Part shown: positions 1-10,427 of the stretch, piece by piece | Numbering within the stretch: position 1 is the stretch's first letter | Layout of the letters: every line of letters starts with the position of its first letter | From: Paenibacillus sp. YYML68 | GTDB lineage: Bacteria > Bacillota > Bacilli > Paenibacillales > NBRC-103111 | Direction of reading: 5' to 3' | Assembly: GCF_027923405.1 (NCBI RefSeq) | Contig: NZ_BQYI01000001.1 | Location: 1,590,501-1,654,500 of the forward strand | Length of the DNA: 64,000 nucleotides | The notes under the pieces: model-generated | Database searches by the model: none | Told to the model about the DNA's origin: nothing | The model's input: the letters and a program-made list of their open reading frames with translations, nothing else | Position numbers and translations under genes: made by a program

Positions 1-1
1 G

Positions 2-1924
2 AAGAGCCAGAGCTTGCTGGAGCTTGCCTCACTTGCGAATGACAAGGTGAAAATCAAGGCGTTCATCAAGGAAGCCATTGCGGATGTGCTTGCCGACGAC
101 AATGCATTCAGCAACGTGCTGAAGCATCAGAACACGGAGGATCCGATCAATGCGGACGATGTCGCACAAGTGATCGTGAACCTGATCGATGCGGTCGATC
201 CAGAGCGTGAGGCGGTCGAGAACATTGCGCTGTCGGTACTTCGCTACGAGGCGAATACGTCGATTAAGCATGGTGATTCAGGCAAAGAGGAATACAGCTT
301 ATCGTTCAATGTGCTCGGTATCGAGGTTCCTGCTGCTCTGATGAAGTGGGAGTTCGTTCCTTCGTCCACTACCGATAAGACCATAACTGTAGACGGCACG
401 AAGGATAGTAAAGTAACCGTTAAGCTCTCCAGTGTTGGCGAAGTTAGCGGAACGATTAACGGCTACATTAAGCTGGCCGCTGGCATGCCGCTGAATGACG
501 TGCTGCTGGTGAAGAAGGATAGTGTGTCGTTGAAGAAGGAAGAGGAACAGACGCCGCCAGATGGCAACCCAGGGAATGGAAACCCAGATGATGGAACCAC
601 CGGTTCCAACACTACACCACCTCCAGCTGAGCCAATTGAGGAGCTAGACAAAGAATTGGACAAGGTCGGCCAGGAATTAGCCACTCTTCCTCTATCCGAG
701 CAGCTCGCCAAGCTGGACGGCCTTGTGAAGCAAGCAGCCGCTGCGCTGGATAAGGTTGCGACCGTCGACCTGAAGGATAAAGTGACCGTCACTGGCGATA
801 AGGCCGAGGTGAAGGTTGACGCGGCTGCGTTGACAGGCAATATGAAGAAGGTTGCCGAAGAAGCGAAGAAGGTGAACGACAAGCTGAAGGAGCTTGGCGC
901 ACCGATTGTGAAGCCTGAGCTGAAGCTTGCGCTTGGCGAAGTGAAGGCGAAGGAAGTTAAGATTCCGCTGCCTAAGGATTTATTTGCAGGTGCAGCTGAC
1001 AATGGTGTTGAACTCGTGAGAGTTGAATTCAACGATGTGAGCATCGGAATGGACCCGAGCGAATTCGGTGCAGATACGACGGTCGATGTACAGACGTTGG
1101 ATAAGAACGTCGTTCCTGAACAGAAACGTTCTTCGCTTGTAAGCACTTTACTTGACTTTACTTTTACAGTTGGCGGCCAAGTGAAGAGCACGTTTGAGAC
1201 ACCGATTGATCTGCGCTTGAATATCCCGACTCATCCGGAGCCAGATTACTTGTCGATCTTCAAGGTCGAAGTTGATAATCGCTTGACGAATTACGGTGGA
1301 AAGTTTAGTAATGGCAGTGTCGGATCGAGGTTGTATACGTTCTCCGCATATACAGTCATGGAGAACAAGGTATCGTTCGACGATACCAGCTCCGTGAACG
1401 CCTGGGCAGGTCGCCAGATTCAATCTGCTGCAGCGAAGGGTATTGTGGAAGGTCGTGCGGACAAGCAGTTCGTTCCTAACGATTCTGTGACGCGTGCAGA
1501 ATTCGCGAAGATGATTGTGAATGCATACGGCCTGAACACGCCGAATGCGAAGGAGACGTTCGACGACGTCGAGGCTACCGATTGGTTCGCTCCATACGTA
1601 GCTGCAGCTGTGAAGCACGGTCTCGTGAACGGACGCTCCGAAGGCAAGTTCGAGCCGAACGGCAAGATTACTCGTGCTGAGATGGCGACGATCGCCGCTC
1701 GTGCGCTGTCAGCTGTGAATGGCTGGCCGGCTGTGAAGGATGTAGATGCTTCTCTGAAGAAGTTCACAGATAATAGCTCGATTGACTCCACGCTGAAGGC
1801 AGGCGTTGCACTCTCTACTGCTCACGGTATCGTGATCGGTGAAGAGAATGAGAAGTTTAACCCGAACGGTGATTCGACTCGTGCGCAAGCTGCAGTGGTC
1901 ATCTACCGACTGCTGAATAAATAA
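2..1924 (+). CDS. SLH-domain S-layer-associated exoprotein (5' end outside window)
   Basis: The reading frame is open from the window edge, so the true start lies upstream and only the C-terminal ~640 residues are visible. A Pro/Gly/Asn/Thr-rich linker (about residues 175-212 of the visible part) leads into a Lys/Ala/Leu-rich helical stretch, then a beta-rich domain. Three SLH repeats follow at about 460-505, 520-565 and 585-635, each with the usual TRAE/TRAQ-type motif (VTRAEFAK, ITRAEMAT, STRAQAAV). SLH repeats bind pyruvylated secondary cell-wall polymer, so the protein is expected to be secreted and anchored to the wall. The function of the N-terminal part cannot be judged. It sits directly upstream of the polysaccharide genes. 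Confidence 0.88.
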   Translation, partial: KSQSLLELASLANDKVKIKAFIKEAIADVLADDNAFSNVLKHQNTEDPINADDVAQVIVNLIDAVDPEREAVENIALSVLRYEANTSIKHGDSGKEEYSLSFNVLGIEVPAALMKWEFVPSSTTDKTITVDGTKDSKVTVKLSSVGEVSGTINGYIKLAAGMPLNDVLLVKKDSVSLKKEEEQTPPDGNPGNGNPDDGTTGSNTTPPPAEPIEELDKELDKVGQELATLPLSEQLAKLDGLVKQAAAALDKVATVDLKDKVTVTGDKAEVKVDAAALTGNMKKVAEEAKKVNDKLKELGAPIVKPELKLALGEVKAKEVKIPLPKDLFAGAADNGVELVRVEFNDVSIGMDPSEFGADTTVDVQTLDKNVVPEQKRSSLVSTLLDFTFTVGGQVKSTFETPIDLRLNIPTHPEPDYLSIFKVEVDNRLTNYGGKFSNGSVGSRLYTFSAYTVMENKVSFDDTSSVNAWAGRQIQSAAAKGIVEGRADKQFVPNDSVTRAEFAKMIVNAYGLNTPNAKETFDDVEATDWFAPYVAAAVKHGLVNGRSEGKFEPNGKITRAEMATIAARALSAVNGWPAVKDVDASLKKFTDNSSIDSTLKAGVALSTAHGIVIGEENEKFNPNGDSTRAQAAVVIYRLLNK

Positions 1925-1945
1925 GCTGCTATCGTGATTGAGGTG

Positions 1946-1985
1946 CCTCCTCTCCGTGTGGAGGGAGGTGCTTCATTCATTTTGC
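1946..1985 (+). terminator. Putative terminator after the SLH gene
   Basis: A C/T-rich arm (1946-1955) pairs with a G/A-rich arm (1960-1968) around a GTGT loop with one bulged T. A T-rich tail follows (TTCATTCATTTT). It lies 22 bases after the stop codon. Confidence 0.5.
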
Positions 1986-2065
1986 CATTATGCGCGAAAA
2001 TTGTGGGAATCATTCGAATCTTATCGAATAAGATGAACGAGCATGAACAGGGATGGGGGAACATA

Positions 2066-2824
2066 ATGGAGCTCGATTTGAGGGATTACTTGAAGATCAT
2101 TAAGAAACGGATCTGGTTAATCCTCGTTTTTGTATTGCTGTGTACACTGACCACGGGAGTAGTCAGCTACTTCTTCATGACACCGGTATATGAAGCTTCA
2201 ACGAAGCTCATTGTGAACAAATCGAATGAACAGCAAGGCCTGCAGCAGGTCGATATTAACTCGGTTAACCTGAATATTCGTCTCATTGAGACGTATAAGG
2301 AAGTTATTAAGACGCCGCGCATTATGGACAAGGTGGCCAAGGAGTATCCACAGTTCAACCTGACGGCGGAACAGCTGATTAAGAAAGTTCGAGTGAGCTC
2401 TGTGAACAACACGCAGGTGATGACATTAATCGTACAAGACAACTCTTACAATAAAGCGGCCGATATTGTGAACGCCGTATCCAGGGTGTTCCAGCAAGAA
2501 ATTCCGCAAATCATGAAGGTCGACAACGTGTCGCTGCTGAATGAGGCCATCTACATCGACAATCCGGTGCCGGTCAAGCCTAACCCGAAGCTCAATATTG
2601 CGATCAGCTTCATCGTGTCGCTGATGATCGCGATCGGTCTTGCCTTCCTGTTCGATTACATGGACGATTCCATTAAGACCGAGGAAGACGTTAAGCAATA
2701 TTTGAATTTGCCGACAGTAGCTATGATTGCGAAGATTAAGGAAGAAGATCTAGCGAATCCGAAGTCATCTTCCTCCACATCTAAACAGGTAGGTGAGCCG
2801 ACTCATGTTACCATTAACCAATAA
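2066..2824 (+). CDS. Wzz/YveK-type capsular chain-length regulator and kinase activator
   Basis: This 252-residue protein starts MELDLRDYLK and has two membrane segments, one near residues 18-40 and one near 175-197. The periplasm-side domain lies between them, and the second segment is preceded by the proline-rich PVPVKPNPK motif typical of Wzz proteins. The ATG at 2066 is preferred over upstream in-frame codons because it follows a GGGGGA ribosome site and gives the usual N-terminus. In this family the protein sets polymer length and its cytosolic C-terminal tail activates the partner BY-kinase. The kinase gene overlaps the 3' end, as in CapA/CapB and YwqC/YwqD pairs. Confidence 0.88.
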   Translation: MELDLRDYLKIIKKRIWLILVFVLLCTLTTGVVSYFFMTPVYEASTKLIVNKSNEQQGLQQVDINSVNLNIRLIETYKEVIKTPRIMDKVAKEYPQFNLTAEQLIKKVRVSSVNNTQVMTLIVQDNSYNKAADIVNAVSRVFQQEIPQIMKVDNVSLLNEAIYIDNPVPVKPNPKLNIAISFIVSLMIAIGLAFLFDYMDDSIKTEEDVKQYLNLPTVAMIAKIKEEDLANPKSSSSTSKQVGEPTHVTINQ

Positions 2825-3506
2825 TCGCCGCCCGATTATTACTCATGAGAATCCGAAGTCGCCGATCTCAGAAGCGTACCGAACGCTGCGTACGAACATC
2901 CAGTTCTCTGCGATCGATGAAGACCTGCGCATTCTGATGGTCACATCAGCCGGACCTGGGGAAGGGAAATCGACGACCTTGACCAACCTCGCTGTGGCCT
3001 ATGCCCAGACCGACCTCAAGGTTGTGCTGATCGATGCCGACCTGCGGAAGCCGACGATGCATCATACATTTACTCAGACGAACCGTTGGGGATTGACGAG
3101 TGTGCTGGCCGGACAAGCTCAGCTCGATGAGGTAATTCGTGAGACGTACATCCCGAACCTGAGCATTATTACCGCTGGACCGATTCCACCGAATCCGTCG
3201 GAGATGCTGTCGTCCAAGCGGATGACCGCGCTGCTCGATGAGCTGAAGAGTCGCTATGACATCGTGCTGATCGACACGCCGCCGGCTCTCGCCGTAACCG
3301 ACGCTCAGATCGTGGCAACCAAGTGTGACGGTGTCATTCTCGTCGTAGACTCGGGCAAGGTGAAGCGCGACATGGCGATCAAGGCGAAGGCCAATCTTGA
3401 TCACGTGAAAGCCCGCATACTCGGCGTCGTGCTGAACAACATGGACCGCAAGAATGCCGAGTCGTATTACTATTATTATTATGGAGCACCAGAGAATAAA
3501 AAATAA
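2805..3506 (+). CDS. BY-type tyrosine-protein kinase (CapB/YwqD-like)
   Basis: This 233-residue ATPase-fold kinase has Walker A GPGEGKST at residues 50-57, Walker A' VVLIDADLRKP at 73-83 and Walker B IVLIDTPP at 153-160. Six consecutive tyrosines (about 221-226) near the C-terminus are the expected autophosphorylation cluster. It lacks its own membrane segments and should be activated by the adjacent Wzz-type protein, whose gene it overlaps by 20 bases. Phosphorylation cycles in such pairs control polymer export and can also modify UDP-sugar dehydrogenases, two of which are encoded downstream. No cognate YwqE or Wzb phosphatase gene is visible in the window. Confidence 0.92.
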   Translation: MLPLTNNRRPIITHENPKSPISEAYRTLRTNIQFSAIDEDLRILMVTSAGPGEGKSTTLTNLAVAYAQTDLKVVLIDADLRKPTMHHTFTQTNRWGLTSVLAGQAQLDEVIRETYIPNLSIITAGPIPPNPSEMLSSKRMTALLDELKSRYDIVLIDTPPALAVTDAQIVATKCDGVILVVDSGKVKRDMAIKAKANLDHVKARILGVVLNNMDRKNAESYYYYYYGAPENKK

Positions 3507-3536
3507 CAGGCGCTAGATCGATAACGGAGGATGGTT

Positions 3537-5360
3537 ATGAGTTACGAGAAACGATTATCATTACTTGTCATGCTGGATGTATTCATTGTATGGTTTAGCA
3601 TCATGACAGCGTACGTGCTGCGTTTTGACGGAAACATACCATCCTCCTTCGTCATGCAAGCGATGCTGTATGGTATAGTATCGAGCATCATCTGCATCTA
3701 TACGATGCGGCACTTCAAGCTGTACAACCGGGTGTGGCAATACGCCAGCACGCACGAGATGATCGCGATCTTCAAGTCAGTGACAGCAGGGGTCATTGCT
3801 TCGTACGTGCTTGTGCTCATATTCACACAGGAGCGGGTGCCGCTGTCCGTCCTGCTGCGCAATTATGAGACGTTGCTGCTGATGCTGGGCGCCTCGCGCT
3901 TCGCTTGGAAGTTCGTGCGTGATCGGTACGTCGTGAAGCCGAGCAGCTCGCAGAAGCGGGCGCTCATCTACGGCGCTGGCGACTGCGGTGCGATGATTGC
4001 GAAGGAGATGCTGAACCAGCCGAATGCTGACCTGTACCCTGTCGTATTCATGGATGATGATCGGACGAAGCACAGGCATCACATTCATAACATTCCGGTG
4101 TTAAGCGGCAGGTCTGACTTGCCGATTATCGTAGACCGGATGGACATTGATGAGATTATTATTGCGATACCGTCGCTGTCACGCAAGGAGACGGCTGAGA
4201 TCATCGAGGTATGTAAGACGACCAAGGCGAAGCTGAAGCTGATCCCTCGACTTCAGGATCTGATCGATGGTAAGGTGACGATTAAGGAAATACGTCACGT
4301 TGAGGTGGAGGATCTGCTCGGTCGTGATCCGATCAATGTCGATCTGGAAGGCATCGCGAATTATGTGGAAAATAAAGTGGTGCTCGTGACGGGAGCTGGT
4401 GGGTCGATCGGCTCTGAGCTGTGCCGCCAGATCGGACCATTCCAGCCGAAGTGCCTGATTCTGCTCGGACATGGCGAGAACAGCATCTACAATATCGAGA
4501 TGGAGATTCGCCGTAAGTACCCGGAGCTGCCGATCGAGACGATCATCGCTGATATTCAGGATCGTGAGCGTATACATGAGGTGTTCGACACGTATCGTCC
4601 TCAGGTCGTGTTCCACGCCGCGGCGCATAAGCATGTCCCGCTCATGGAGCGTAACCCGGCCGAGGCGATCAAGAACAACGTGTTCGGTACGAAGAACGTC
4701 GCAGAAGCTGCAGACCGCTATGGCAGCGAGCGCTTCGTCCTCATCTCGACCGATAAGGCCGTCAACCCGACCAGCATCATGGGCACGACGAAGCGTATCG
4801 CCGAGATGATCATCCAGTCGCTCGACAAGACGAGCCAGACGAAGTTCGTCGCCGTCCGCTTCGGCAACGTATTAGGCAGCCGCGGCAGCGTCATCCCGCA
4901 CTTCAAGAAGCAGATCGCCCTCGGCGGTCCGGTCACGGTCACGCATCCCGAGATGATCCGCTACTTCATGACGATCCCGGAAGCCGTCCAGCTCGTCATC
5001 CAGGCCGGTGCCTTCGCCCAAGGCGGCGAAGTATTCATCCTCGACATGGGCGAGCCCGTGAAGATCGTCCAGCTGGCTGAGGACTTGATCCGTCTATCCG
5101 GCTTCACGCCGTATGATGACATTGAGATCGAGTTCACCGGCATGCGCCCTGGCGAGAAGCTGTATGAGGAGCTGCTGACGGATGAGGAGGGGCTCGGCTC
5201 GACGAAGCATGATCGGATCTTTGTAGGGAAGCCGCTTCATCTGAACCCTGCACAGCTCGAGTTCGAGCTGAAGAAGCTGGAGAAGGTGACGCTTGAGGAT
5301 CAACAGGCGATTCGCGAGATGCTGAAGAAGATGGTGCCGACGTTTTTGAATGTTTCATAA
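3537..5360 (+). CDS. Membrane UDP-GlcNAc 4,6-dehydratase (EpsC/PglF/CapD family)
   Basis: This 607-residue protein has an N-terminal block of about four membrane helices (residues 8-125). A first Rossmann motif (YGAGDCGA, ~147) follows, then the catalytic SDR domain with TGAGGSIGSE near 285. The Met and Lys in MGTTKR (~414-418) form the altered SYK triad typical of PglF-like dehydratases. The expected reaction is UDP-GlcNAc to the UDP-4-keto-6-deoxy sugar, the first step toward N,N'-diacetylbacillosamine. The matching aminotransferase, acetyltransferase and transferase genes lie at 11.5-13.9 kb. ATG 3537 is chosen because GGAGG (3526-3530) abuts the in-frame ATG at 3531 but is six bases from this one. 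Confidence 0.88.
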   Translation: MSYEKRLSLLVMLDVFIVWFSIMTAYVLRFDGNIPSSFVMQAMLYGIVSSIICIYTMRHFKLYNRVWQYASTHEMIAIFKSVTAGVIASYVLVLIFTQERVPLSVLLRNYETLLLMLGASRFAWKFVRDRYVVKPSSSQKRALIYGAGDCGAMIAKEMLNQPNADLYPVVFMDDDRTKHRHHIHNIPVLSGRSDLPIIVDRMDIDEIIIAIPSLSRKETAEIIEVCKTTKAKLKLIPRLQDLIDGKVTIKEIRHVEVEDLLGRDPINVDLEGIANYVENKVVLVTGAGGSIGSELCRQIGPFQPKCLILLGHGENSIYNIEMEIRRKYPELPIETIIADIQDRERIHEVFDTYRPQVVFHAAAHKHVPLMERNPAEAIKNNVFGTKNVAEAADRYGSERFVLISTDKAVNPTSIMGTTKRIAEMIIQSLDKTSQTKFVAVRFGNVLGSRGSVIPHFKKQIALGGPVTVTHPEMIRYFMTIPEAVQLVIQAGAFAQGGEVFILDMGEPVKIVQLAEDLIRLSGFTPYDDIEIEFTGMRPGEKLYEELLTDEEGLGSTKHDRIFVGKPLHLNPAQLEFELKKLEKVTLEDQQAIREMLKKMVPTFLNVS

Positions 5361-5407
5361 AAGGGAATATTGTTCTAATTAAAAACAAAAAAATAGGGTG
5401 AAATATT

Positions 5408-6721
5408 TTGTATATTTTTTTTCTGTATCTCATTCTTGGACTATTAATCATATTATTTGAGAAAATTAGAAAAAAGAACAGCATAGTCGATATGTTGACT
5501 TTTATTAATTTGTTTTTCTTAGTTTCTTATATAATATATCCCGTATCTCTATGGTTTTATGAAGGCAGAGTAATTCCGTGGAAATATACGTCCAAGGACG
5601 AGATAAGTTTCACATCCAACTTTTTTTTAATATTTATTTTTTATGTATTTTTAATTCTTGGATTCTATGTTAGGTTTTCTAAATATAATACCCGACTATA
5701 TTTAAAAATTAAACAGAAAATAGATCCAATAAAAGTTGCGGTAATTCTACTCATTCTTGGAATTCTTGCTTTTATCTTATTTGTCATTTCATATGGTGGT
5801 CTTTCTTATGTAATTCAAAATGCCGGAGCAATACGAGGCGGGTATGTTGAAAGATCAAATTTCGGAGCTATTGTAAATCTTTTTACTAAAAATATTTATC
5901 TCAGTTTTTGGATACTTCTAACAATATTCATAACTTCTAATAAAAATAAACTCGTGCTTATATTATTAATTTTATCGTTAAGTTCATCTATAGCAGTTGG
6001 CATTATTGGTGCTGGTCGTCTTGATTTTTTAATGATTTTTATAATTGCTTATTTTATCATAGTGAGTATTAAGCATAAGTTTTATTTCAGATATTTAATA
6101 TTAATATTACCATTATCGTTATATACGATACTTTTTGGGAAAGAGATTTTTGGTTCAATTCAGTATGGATATAGTGGAGTTTTAAATGCAATTGAATATA
6201 AGCGTGAAGTAGTTGGGGGAGATCTGTTCTCAGGAATTATTCAGTACTTTGCACATCCTTTTATTTCTATACAAGCTTCATTAGATTCGACAGAGAGTTA
6301 TAGATTTTTTAGTGACTTCCCTTACTCGTTTCTGTTCTTTCTGAAAATTTTTAACTTACAAGTACCGGAAACAATCGTATATTACAACACCGAATTCTTA
6401 AGCGGAATTTTTGAGAGTGATATACCAGCAGGTGTTGTTGCGTTTTCTTATTATAATCTAGGTATTTTAGGTATTATCATTTTTGGCTTTGTGTTCGGTG
6501 TAGTGAGTAAAGTTATTGAGGACCTGTTCATCTCGATAAAACAAAGTGCTCTCGGTATTGTACTATATTTGTTTACATGCTATTCATACGGTTGGTTTGT
6601 TACTCATGCTGAACTTCGAATTAACATATTATTCATGGCGTTTAGTATACCTTTACTAGTGCTTATAGTTTTTTATAGTAAACTTTATTCTACAAAAAGT
6701 CTTCAAGGTACTAGCATATGA
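5408..6721 (+). CDS. Wzy-like polysaccharide repeat-unit polymerase
   Basis: This 437-residue, very hydrophobic protein has about ten or more predicted membrane helices and a longer loop in its C-terminal half, the layout of O-antigen/repeat-unit polymerases. Such proteins have little conserved sequence, so the assignment rests on topology and on position between the dehydratase and the flippase. The start is a TTG at 5408 after an AGGGTG site. The gene is far more AT-rich than the dehydratase gene before it, and the composition changes abruptly at about 5361, suggesting acquired or serotype-variable DNA. Its stop overlaps the start of the flippase gene. Confidence 0.7.
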   Translation: MYIFFLYLILGLLIILFEKIRKKNSIVDMLTFINLFFLVSYIIYPVSLWFYEGRVIPWKYTSKDEISFTSNFFLIFIFYVFLILGFYVRFSKYNTRLYLKIKQKIDPIKVAVILLILGILAFILFVISYGGLSYVIQNAGAIRGGYVERSNFGAIVNLFTKNIYLSFWILLTIFITSNKNKLVLILLILSLSSSIAVGIIGAGRLDFLMIFIIAYFIIVSIKHKFYFRYLILILPLSLYTILFGKEIFGSIQYGYSGVLNAIEYKREVVGGDLFSGIIQYFAHPFISIQASLDSTESYRFFSDFPYSFLFFLKIFNLQVPETIVYYNTEFLSGIFESDIPAGVVAFSYYNLGILGIIIFGFVFGVVSKVIEDLFISIKQSALGIVLYLFTCYSYGWFVTHAELRINILFMAFSIPLLVLIVFYSKLYSTKSLQGTSI

Positions 6722-7917
6722 AAAAAAACATTCTTCTTAGTTTTGTGAATTATGGTTGCTATTATTTTTCACAATGGCTAATTATAGTATTGCTAGCTAG
6801 ATTCACAACTAAAGAGGATTTAGGTGTGTTTTCACTTGCACTAGCAATATGTGTACCGATGTTTTATTTTTTCGGACTGAGTTTTAAAAGTGTGATGTCA
6901 ACAGATCAAGCTATTGATAGTACCGTTAGTAACTATCTTTCAATTCGATTGTTTTCATTTATTCCTGTATTTTTGTTGACAATTAGCATTGCATTTTTGT
7001 TTGATTATGCTGCTTACTTGAAAATTTTTATGTTAGTATTTGCGTGGAAGTTACTTGAGTTTGTTTCAGACGTTATTCATGGATATTTTCAAAGCAAGGA
7101 GTATTTTTTTAAGCTCACCATCGCGCAAATAATAAAAGCTAGTTTGGTTATCGTATGTTCTTTTGTAGTTTTGCTATTTTATCCTAGTGTTGTAGCGATA
7201 TTATATACATTGATTGTTGTTTATTTGGTTGGTTTGATTGTTGAACTCGTAATGTTACTTAAGCCTGGAATTGTTACTTTTCAATTAGACCTTAAGGGGA
7301 CTGTAAGCGTCTTAAAGAGAACATACCCTTTGGCTTTTGTAGTGTTGATTAGTAATCTATTCAATAACGTCCCCCGATATATGCTTGAACAAATTAGTTT
7401 GGAAGCAGTCGGTGTGTTTTCGGCTGTTTATTACTTTGCAGTAATAGGAAGTTCAGTTATTAATTCAATAAGCCAGGCTCTGCTTCCTAGACTATCCAAG
7501 TACTATAATCTTGGTGAACGTAACAAGTATAATCAGATCTTGAAAAAATCTACGTTGGTGTCTGTTGGATTAGGCGTAGGATGGCTATTGATTACAGTCA
7601 TTTTTGGAGATCAACTGCTTTATATTATATTTGGTGAAGAATACATGTTATATCAGAGTTTGCTTGTGTATTTGTCCGTAGGGATGCTCTTTTTATATTC
7701 TTCTATTTTTATTGGTACTTCACTGCATGTTGCCGGTCAGTACCATCAACAATTGAAAATTAATGTTGCTTCTTTAGTTGTTTTATGTATCTCATCATTT
7801 TTAGCAATTGGACATTTCGGATTAGATGGTGCTGGTATAGCAATAATGCTCACTAATTTGTTTCATAGTATCCTTATATTCACTGTATATAGTTACAAGT
7901 TTAAATGGACTCATTAA
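6718..7917 (+). CDS. Wzx-like flippase, polysaccharide biosynthesis (MOP) family
   Basis: This 399-residue multipass membrane protein has regularly spaced hydrophobic helices and an N-terminus typical of Wzx transporters (about 12 helices expected). It should flip undecaprenyl-diphosphate-linked repeat units across the membrane for the adjacent polymerase. The ATG overlaps the upstream TGA by four bases (ATGA), so translation is probably coupled. The coding sequence begins with ATG followed by eight adenines, here in frame. It is AT-rich like its neighbours. Confidence 0.75.
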   Translation: MKKNILLSFVNYGCYYFSQWLIIVLLARFTTKEDLGVFSLALAICVPMFYFFGLSFKSVMSTDQAIDSTVSNYLSIRLFSFIPVFLLTISIAFLFDYAAYLKIFMLVFAWKLLEFVSDVIHGYFQSKEYFFKLTIAQIIKASLVIVCSFVVLLFYPSVVAILYTLIVVYLVGLIVELVMLLKPGIVTFQLDLKGTVSVLKRTYPLAFVVLISNLFNNVPRYMLEQISLEAVGVFSAVYYFAVIGSSVINSISQALLPRLSKYYNLGERNKYNQILKKSTLVSVGLGVGWLLITVIFGDQLLYIIFGEEYMLYQSLLVYLSVGMLFLYSSIFIGTSLHVAGQYHQQLKINVASLVVLCISSFLAIGHFGLDGAGIAIMLTNLFHSILIFTVYSYKFKWTH

Positions 7918-7936
7918 ATGAATCTAGGAGAAAAGC

Positions 7937-9064
7937 ATGGTGAAACAAAAGATAGTACACATTATCACTGGATTAGGCAACGGTGGGGCTGAAGCAATGC
8001 TTTATAAGTTGCTTAAAAACTTAGATAAAAATAAATATGTGCTAGAAGTAATATCTATGATGGATTACGGAGTTTATGGCGAGAAACTAGAAAAGCTAGG
8101 GGTAACTGTACACAAATTGGATATGAGACGTGGCATTCCAAATTTTAAGAGTTTGCGCAAAGCACTAAAAATAGTACAGGGCGCAGACATACTTCAAACA
8201 TGGATGTATCATGCTGATCTTTTTGGGTTCATTCTAGGTAAACTAGCCAACGTTCCAAAACTAATATGGGGTATCCATCACAGTAATCTAGAGTCTAATA
8301 AAAATAAAAAGACAACTATTCTACTCGCACGTATCAATGCTTTGTTGTCAAAGTATGTAACTAGTGTTGTTAGTTGTTCCAAGGTAGCTACAGAGGTGCA
8401 CATTTCAATAGGATATTGTAGTCGGAAACTGCTTACGATACCAAATGGATTTGAAACGGATCTTTTTATCCCGAATAATAATGCTAAGGATAGCTTGCTT
8501 TCCGAACTTGGTATTAGTAGAGAAGTGGATGTCATCAGCCTCGTAGCACGTTGGGAGATCTTAAAAGATCATAATAATTTCTTGTCTGCTATTCAATTTC
8601 TTGAGGAAAGAAATCTTTCAAAGGATGTTGTCATACTTATGTGTGGAGAAGGGATAGATCATCATAATCTGGAACTTCAACAATTGATTAAGAAGATTAA
8701 TCTTAGATCAAGCGTATATTGTCTCGGGAGAAGAATTGATGTGCCCAGAATTATGGCTGCGACAGATGTTCTTGTTTCCTCTTCAAGCGGAGAAGGCTTC
8801 CCTAATGTTATAGGTGAGGCGATGGCGTGTGAGACATTATGTGTTGTTACTGATGTGGGAGATTCAGCGTTTATAGTTGGGGATACTGGAAGAGTTGTGC
8901 CGAAACAGAGCCCACAACTTTTAGCTAATGCTATAAATGAACTCTTAATTCTGCCTAGTCATGTTAAGGAGGAATTGAAAATGAAAGCACGACAAAGAGT
9001 TAAAGATTTGTTTGATATAAAATCAGTTGTTTTGAAATACGAGTCTCTGTATAAAGAGGTGTAA
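7937..9064 (+). CDS. Glycosyltransferase, GT4 family
   Basis: This 375-residue GT-B protein starts with the [14 protein letters not shown] motif typical of GT4 enzymes. The C-terminal donor-binding half has [15 protein letters not shown] (about residues 285-300), the usual EX7E-type signature. It should add one sugar of the lipid-linked repeat unit on the cytoplasmic face; donor and acceptor cannot be told from sequence. An AGGAG site precedes ATG 7937. It lies between the flippase and the TviB-like dehydrogenase, separated from the latter by two bases. Confidence 0.82.
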   Translation: MVKQKIVHIITGLGNGGAEAMLYKLLKNLDKNKYVLEVISMMDYGVYGEKLEKLGVTVHKLDMRRGIPNFKSLRKALKIVQGADILQTWMYHADLFGFILGKLANVPKLIWGIHHSNLESNKNKKTTILLARINALLSKYVTSVVSCSKVATEVHISIGYCSRKLLTIPNGFETDLFIPNNNAKDSLLSELGISREVDVISLVARWEILKDHNNFLSAIQFLEERNLSKDVVILMCGEGIDHHNLELQQLIKKINLRSSVYCLGRRIDVPRIMAATDVLVSSSSGEGFPNVIGEAMACETLCVVTDVGDSAFIVGDTGRVVPKQSPQLLANAINELLILPSHVKEELKMKARQRVKDLFDIKSVVLKYESLYKEV

Positions 9065-9066
9065 GG

Positions 9067-10350
9067 ATGAATCGAAAAATAGGTATAGTTGGTCTCGGGT
9101 ATGTTGGCTTACCTGTAGCGGTTGCATTCGGCTTAAGAGAATCAGTCGTTGGCTTTGATATCAACCAAAAGAGGATTGAATCTTTGCAAAGAAATATTGA
9201 CTCTACGGGTGAAATCAACTATGAAGATTTGAAAAATACTAATATAGAATTTACAACAAATTCTGCAAAATTGAGTGACTGCAATTTTATCATTGTAGCA
9301 GTACCTACTCCCATTGATGCAGCACGACAACCTGATCTAACACCACTCCAAAAAGCATCTGAAACGGTAGGGAAACATCTAAAAGCAGGAACTATTGTTG
9401 TATTTGAGTCAACTGTTTATCCAGGAGCTACTGAAGAAGTATGCTTACCTATTCTTGAGAGATTTTCGGGTCTACAAGCTGGAACTGATTTTTTTCTCGG
9501 CTACTCGCCAGAAAGAATTAATCCTGGTGATAGAGAACACACCTTTACAAAGATAGTAAAAGTAGTAGCGGGTCAAGATGAAAATACAACTTCAATCATT
9601 GCTGATGTATACGGCTCAGTAGTTGAAGCAGGTGTTTATCGTGCTTCTTCAATCAAAGTCGCTGAGGCAGCTAAGGTCATTGAAAATACTCAGCGCGACT
9701 TAAATATTGCGTTGATGAATGAACTCGCTATTATTTTTGATAGACTTAATATTGATACGTCTGAGGTTTTGAAGGCATCAGGTACTAAATGGAATTTCCT
9801 TAAATTTTCCCCTGGTTTGGTCGGAGGGCATTGTATTGGTGTAGATCCATACTATTTGACACACAAAGCCGAGAGCGTTGGGTATCATCCTGAGATTATT
9901 CTAGCCGGACGTAGAATAAACGATAACATGGGGCAATTTATAGCAACATCCTTGGTTAAACAAATGATTTTAGCAGGAATTCCTATTCAAGGTTCCAAGG
10001 TAGCCGTTCTTGGTATTACATTTAAAGAAAATGTACCTGATATACGAAATTCAAAGGTGATCGATATAATCAAGGAACTCCAAGAGTTTGGTATCGTTGT
10101 AGAGGTATCGGACCCAATTGCAGAGCCGACTGAAGTCTTTGATGAGTACGGTGTTCAATTAATTCCGTTGAATAAGCTAGAGAACTTTGATGCAGTTGTT
10201 CTTGCTGTTCCACACGAGGAGTTTGTTTGTGAAGGATGGAATATCGTTAATCCTATAGTTAACTTAAGTAATCGAGTGGTCATTGTTGATGTAAAAAGCG
10301 TGCTAGATGTACAAGCTAAACCAAACAATGCTAACCTTTGGAGATTATAA
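9067..10350 (+). CDS. TviB/WbpA-type UDP-HexNAc 6-dehydrogenase
   Basis: This 427-residue nucleotide-sugar dehydrogenase begins with the NAD site [13 protein letters not shown]. Its segments [37 protein letters not shown] and [19 protein letters not shown] match TviB/VipA-type enzymes much better than UDP-glucose dehydrogenases. The catalytic Cys lies in [10 protein letters not shown] (about residue 257). The expected reaction is oxidation of C6 of UDP-GlcNAc (or UDP-GalNAc) to the uronic acid. Paired with the WbpP/TviC-like epimerase at 13924, it predicts UDP-GalNAcA as a precursor. It is two bases after the preceding glycosyltransferase gene. Confidence 0.88.
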   Translation: MNRKIGIVGLGYVGLPVAVAFGLRESVVGFDINQKRIESLQRNIDSTGEINYEDLKNTNIEFTTNSAKLSDCNFIIVAVPTPIDAARQPDLTPLQKASETVGKHLKAGTIVVFESTVYPGATEEVCLPILERFSGLQAGTDFFLGYSPERINPGDREHTFTKIVKVVAGQDENTTSIIADVYGSVVEAGVYRASSIKVAEAAKVIENTQRDLNIALMNELAIIFDRLNIDTSEVLKASGTKWNFLKFSPGLVGGHCIGVDPYYLTHKAESVGYHPEIILAGRRINDNMGQFIATSLVKQMILAGIPIQGSKVAVLGITFKENVPDIRNSKVIDIIKELQEFGIVVEVSDPIAEPTEVFDEYGVQLIPLNKLENFDAVVLAVPHEEFVCEGWNIVNPIVNLSNRVVIVDVKSVLDVQAKPNNANLWRL

Positions 10351-10351
10351 A

Positions 10352-10427
10352 GTGAAAAAAAATTTTACAAGTTTGCGCCATTGATCTTTCTGTTGATGCC
10401 TTACTAAAGCCTTTAATTCTTCAATCG
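10352..10427 (+). other. Displaced N-terminal codons of the next glycosyltransferase, with A8 tract
   Basis: A GGAG site at 10340-10343 is followed eight bases later by GTG at 10352 and a run of eight adenines (10355-10362). Read with seven adenines, this stretch encodes MKKILQVCAIDL and then SVDALLKPLILQS, running directly into the next gene, a typical GT4 N-terminus. As written, the GTG frame stops at TGA 10382-10384, so the surplus base breaks the gene. It may be a slippage or phase-variation tract, a mutation, or a sequencing error. Confidence 0.75.
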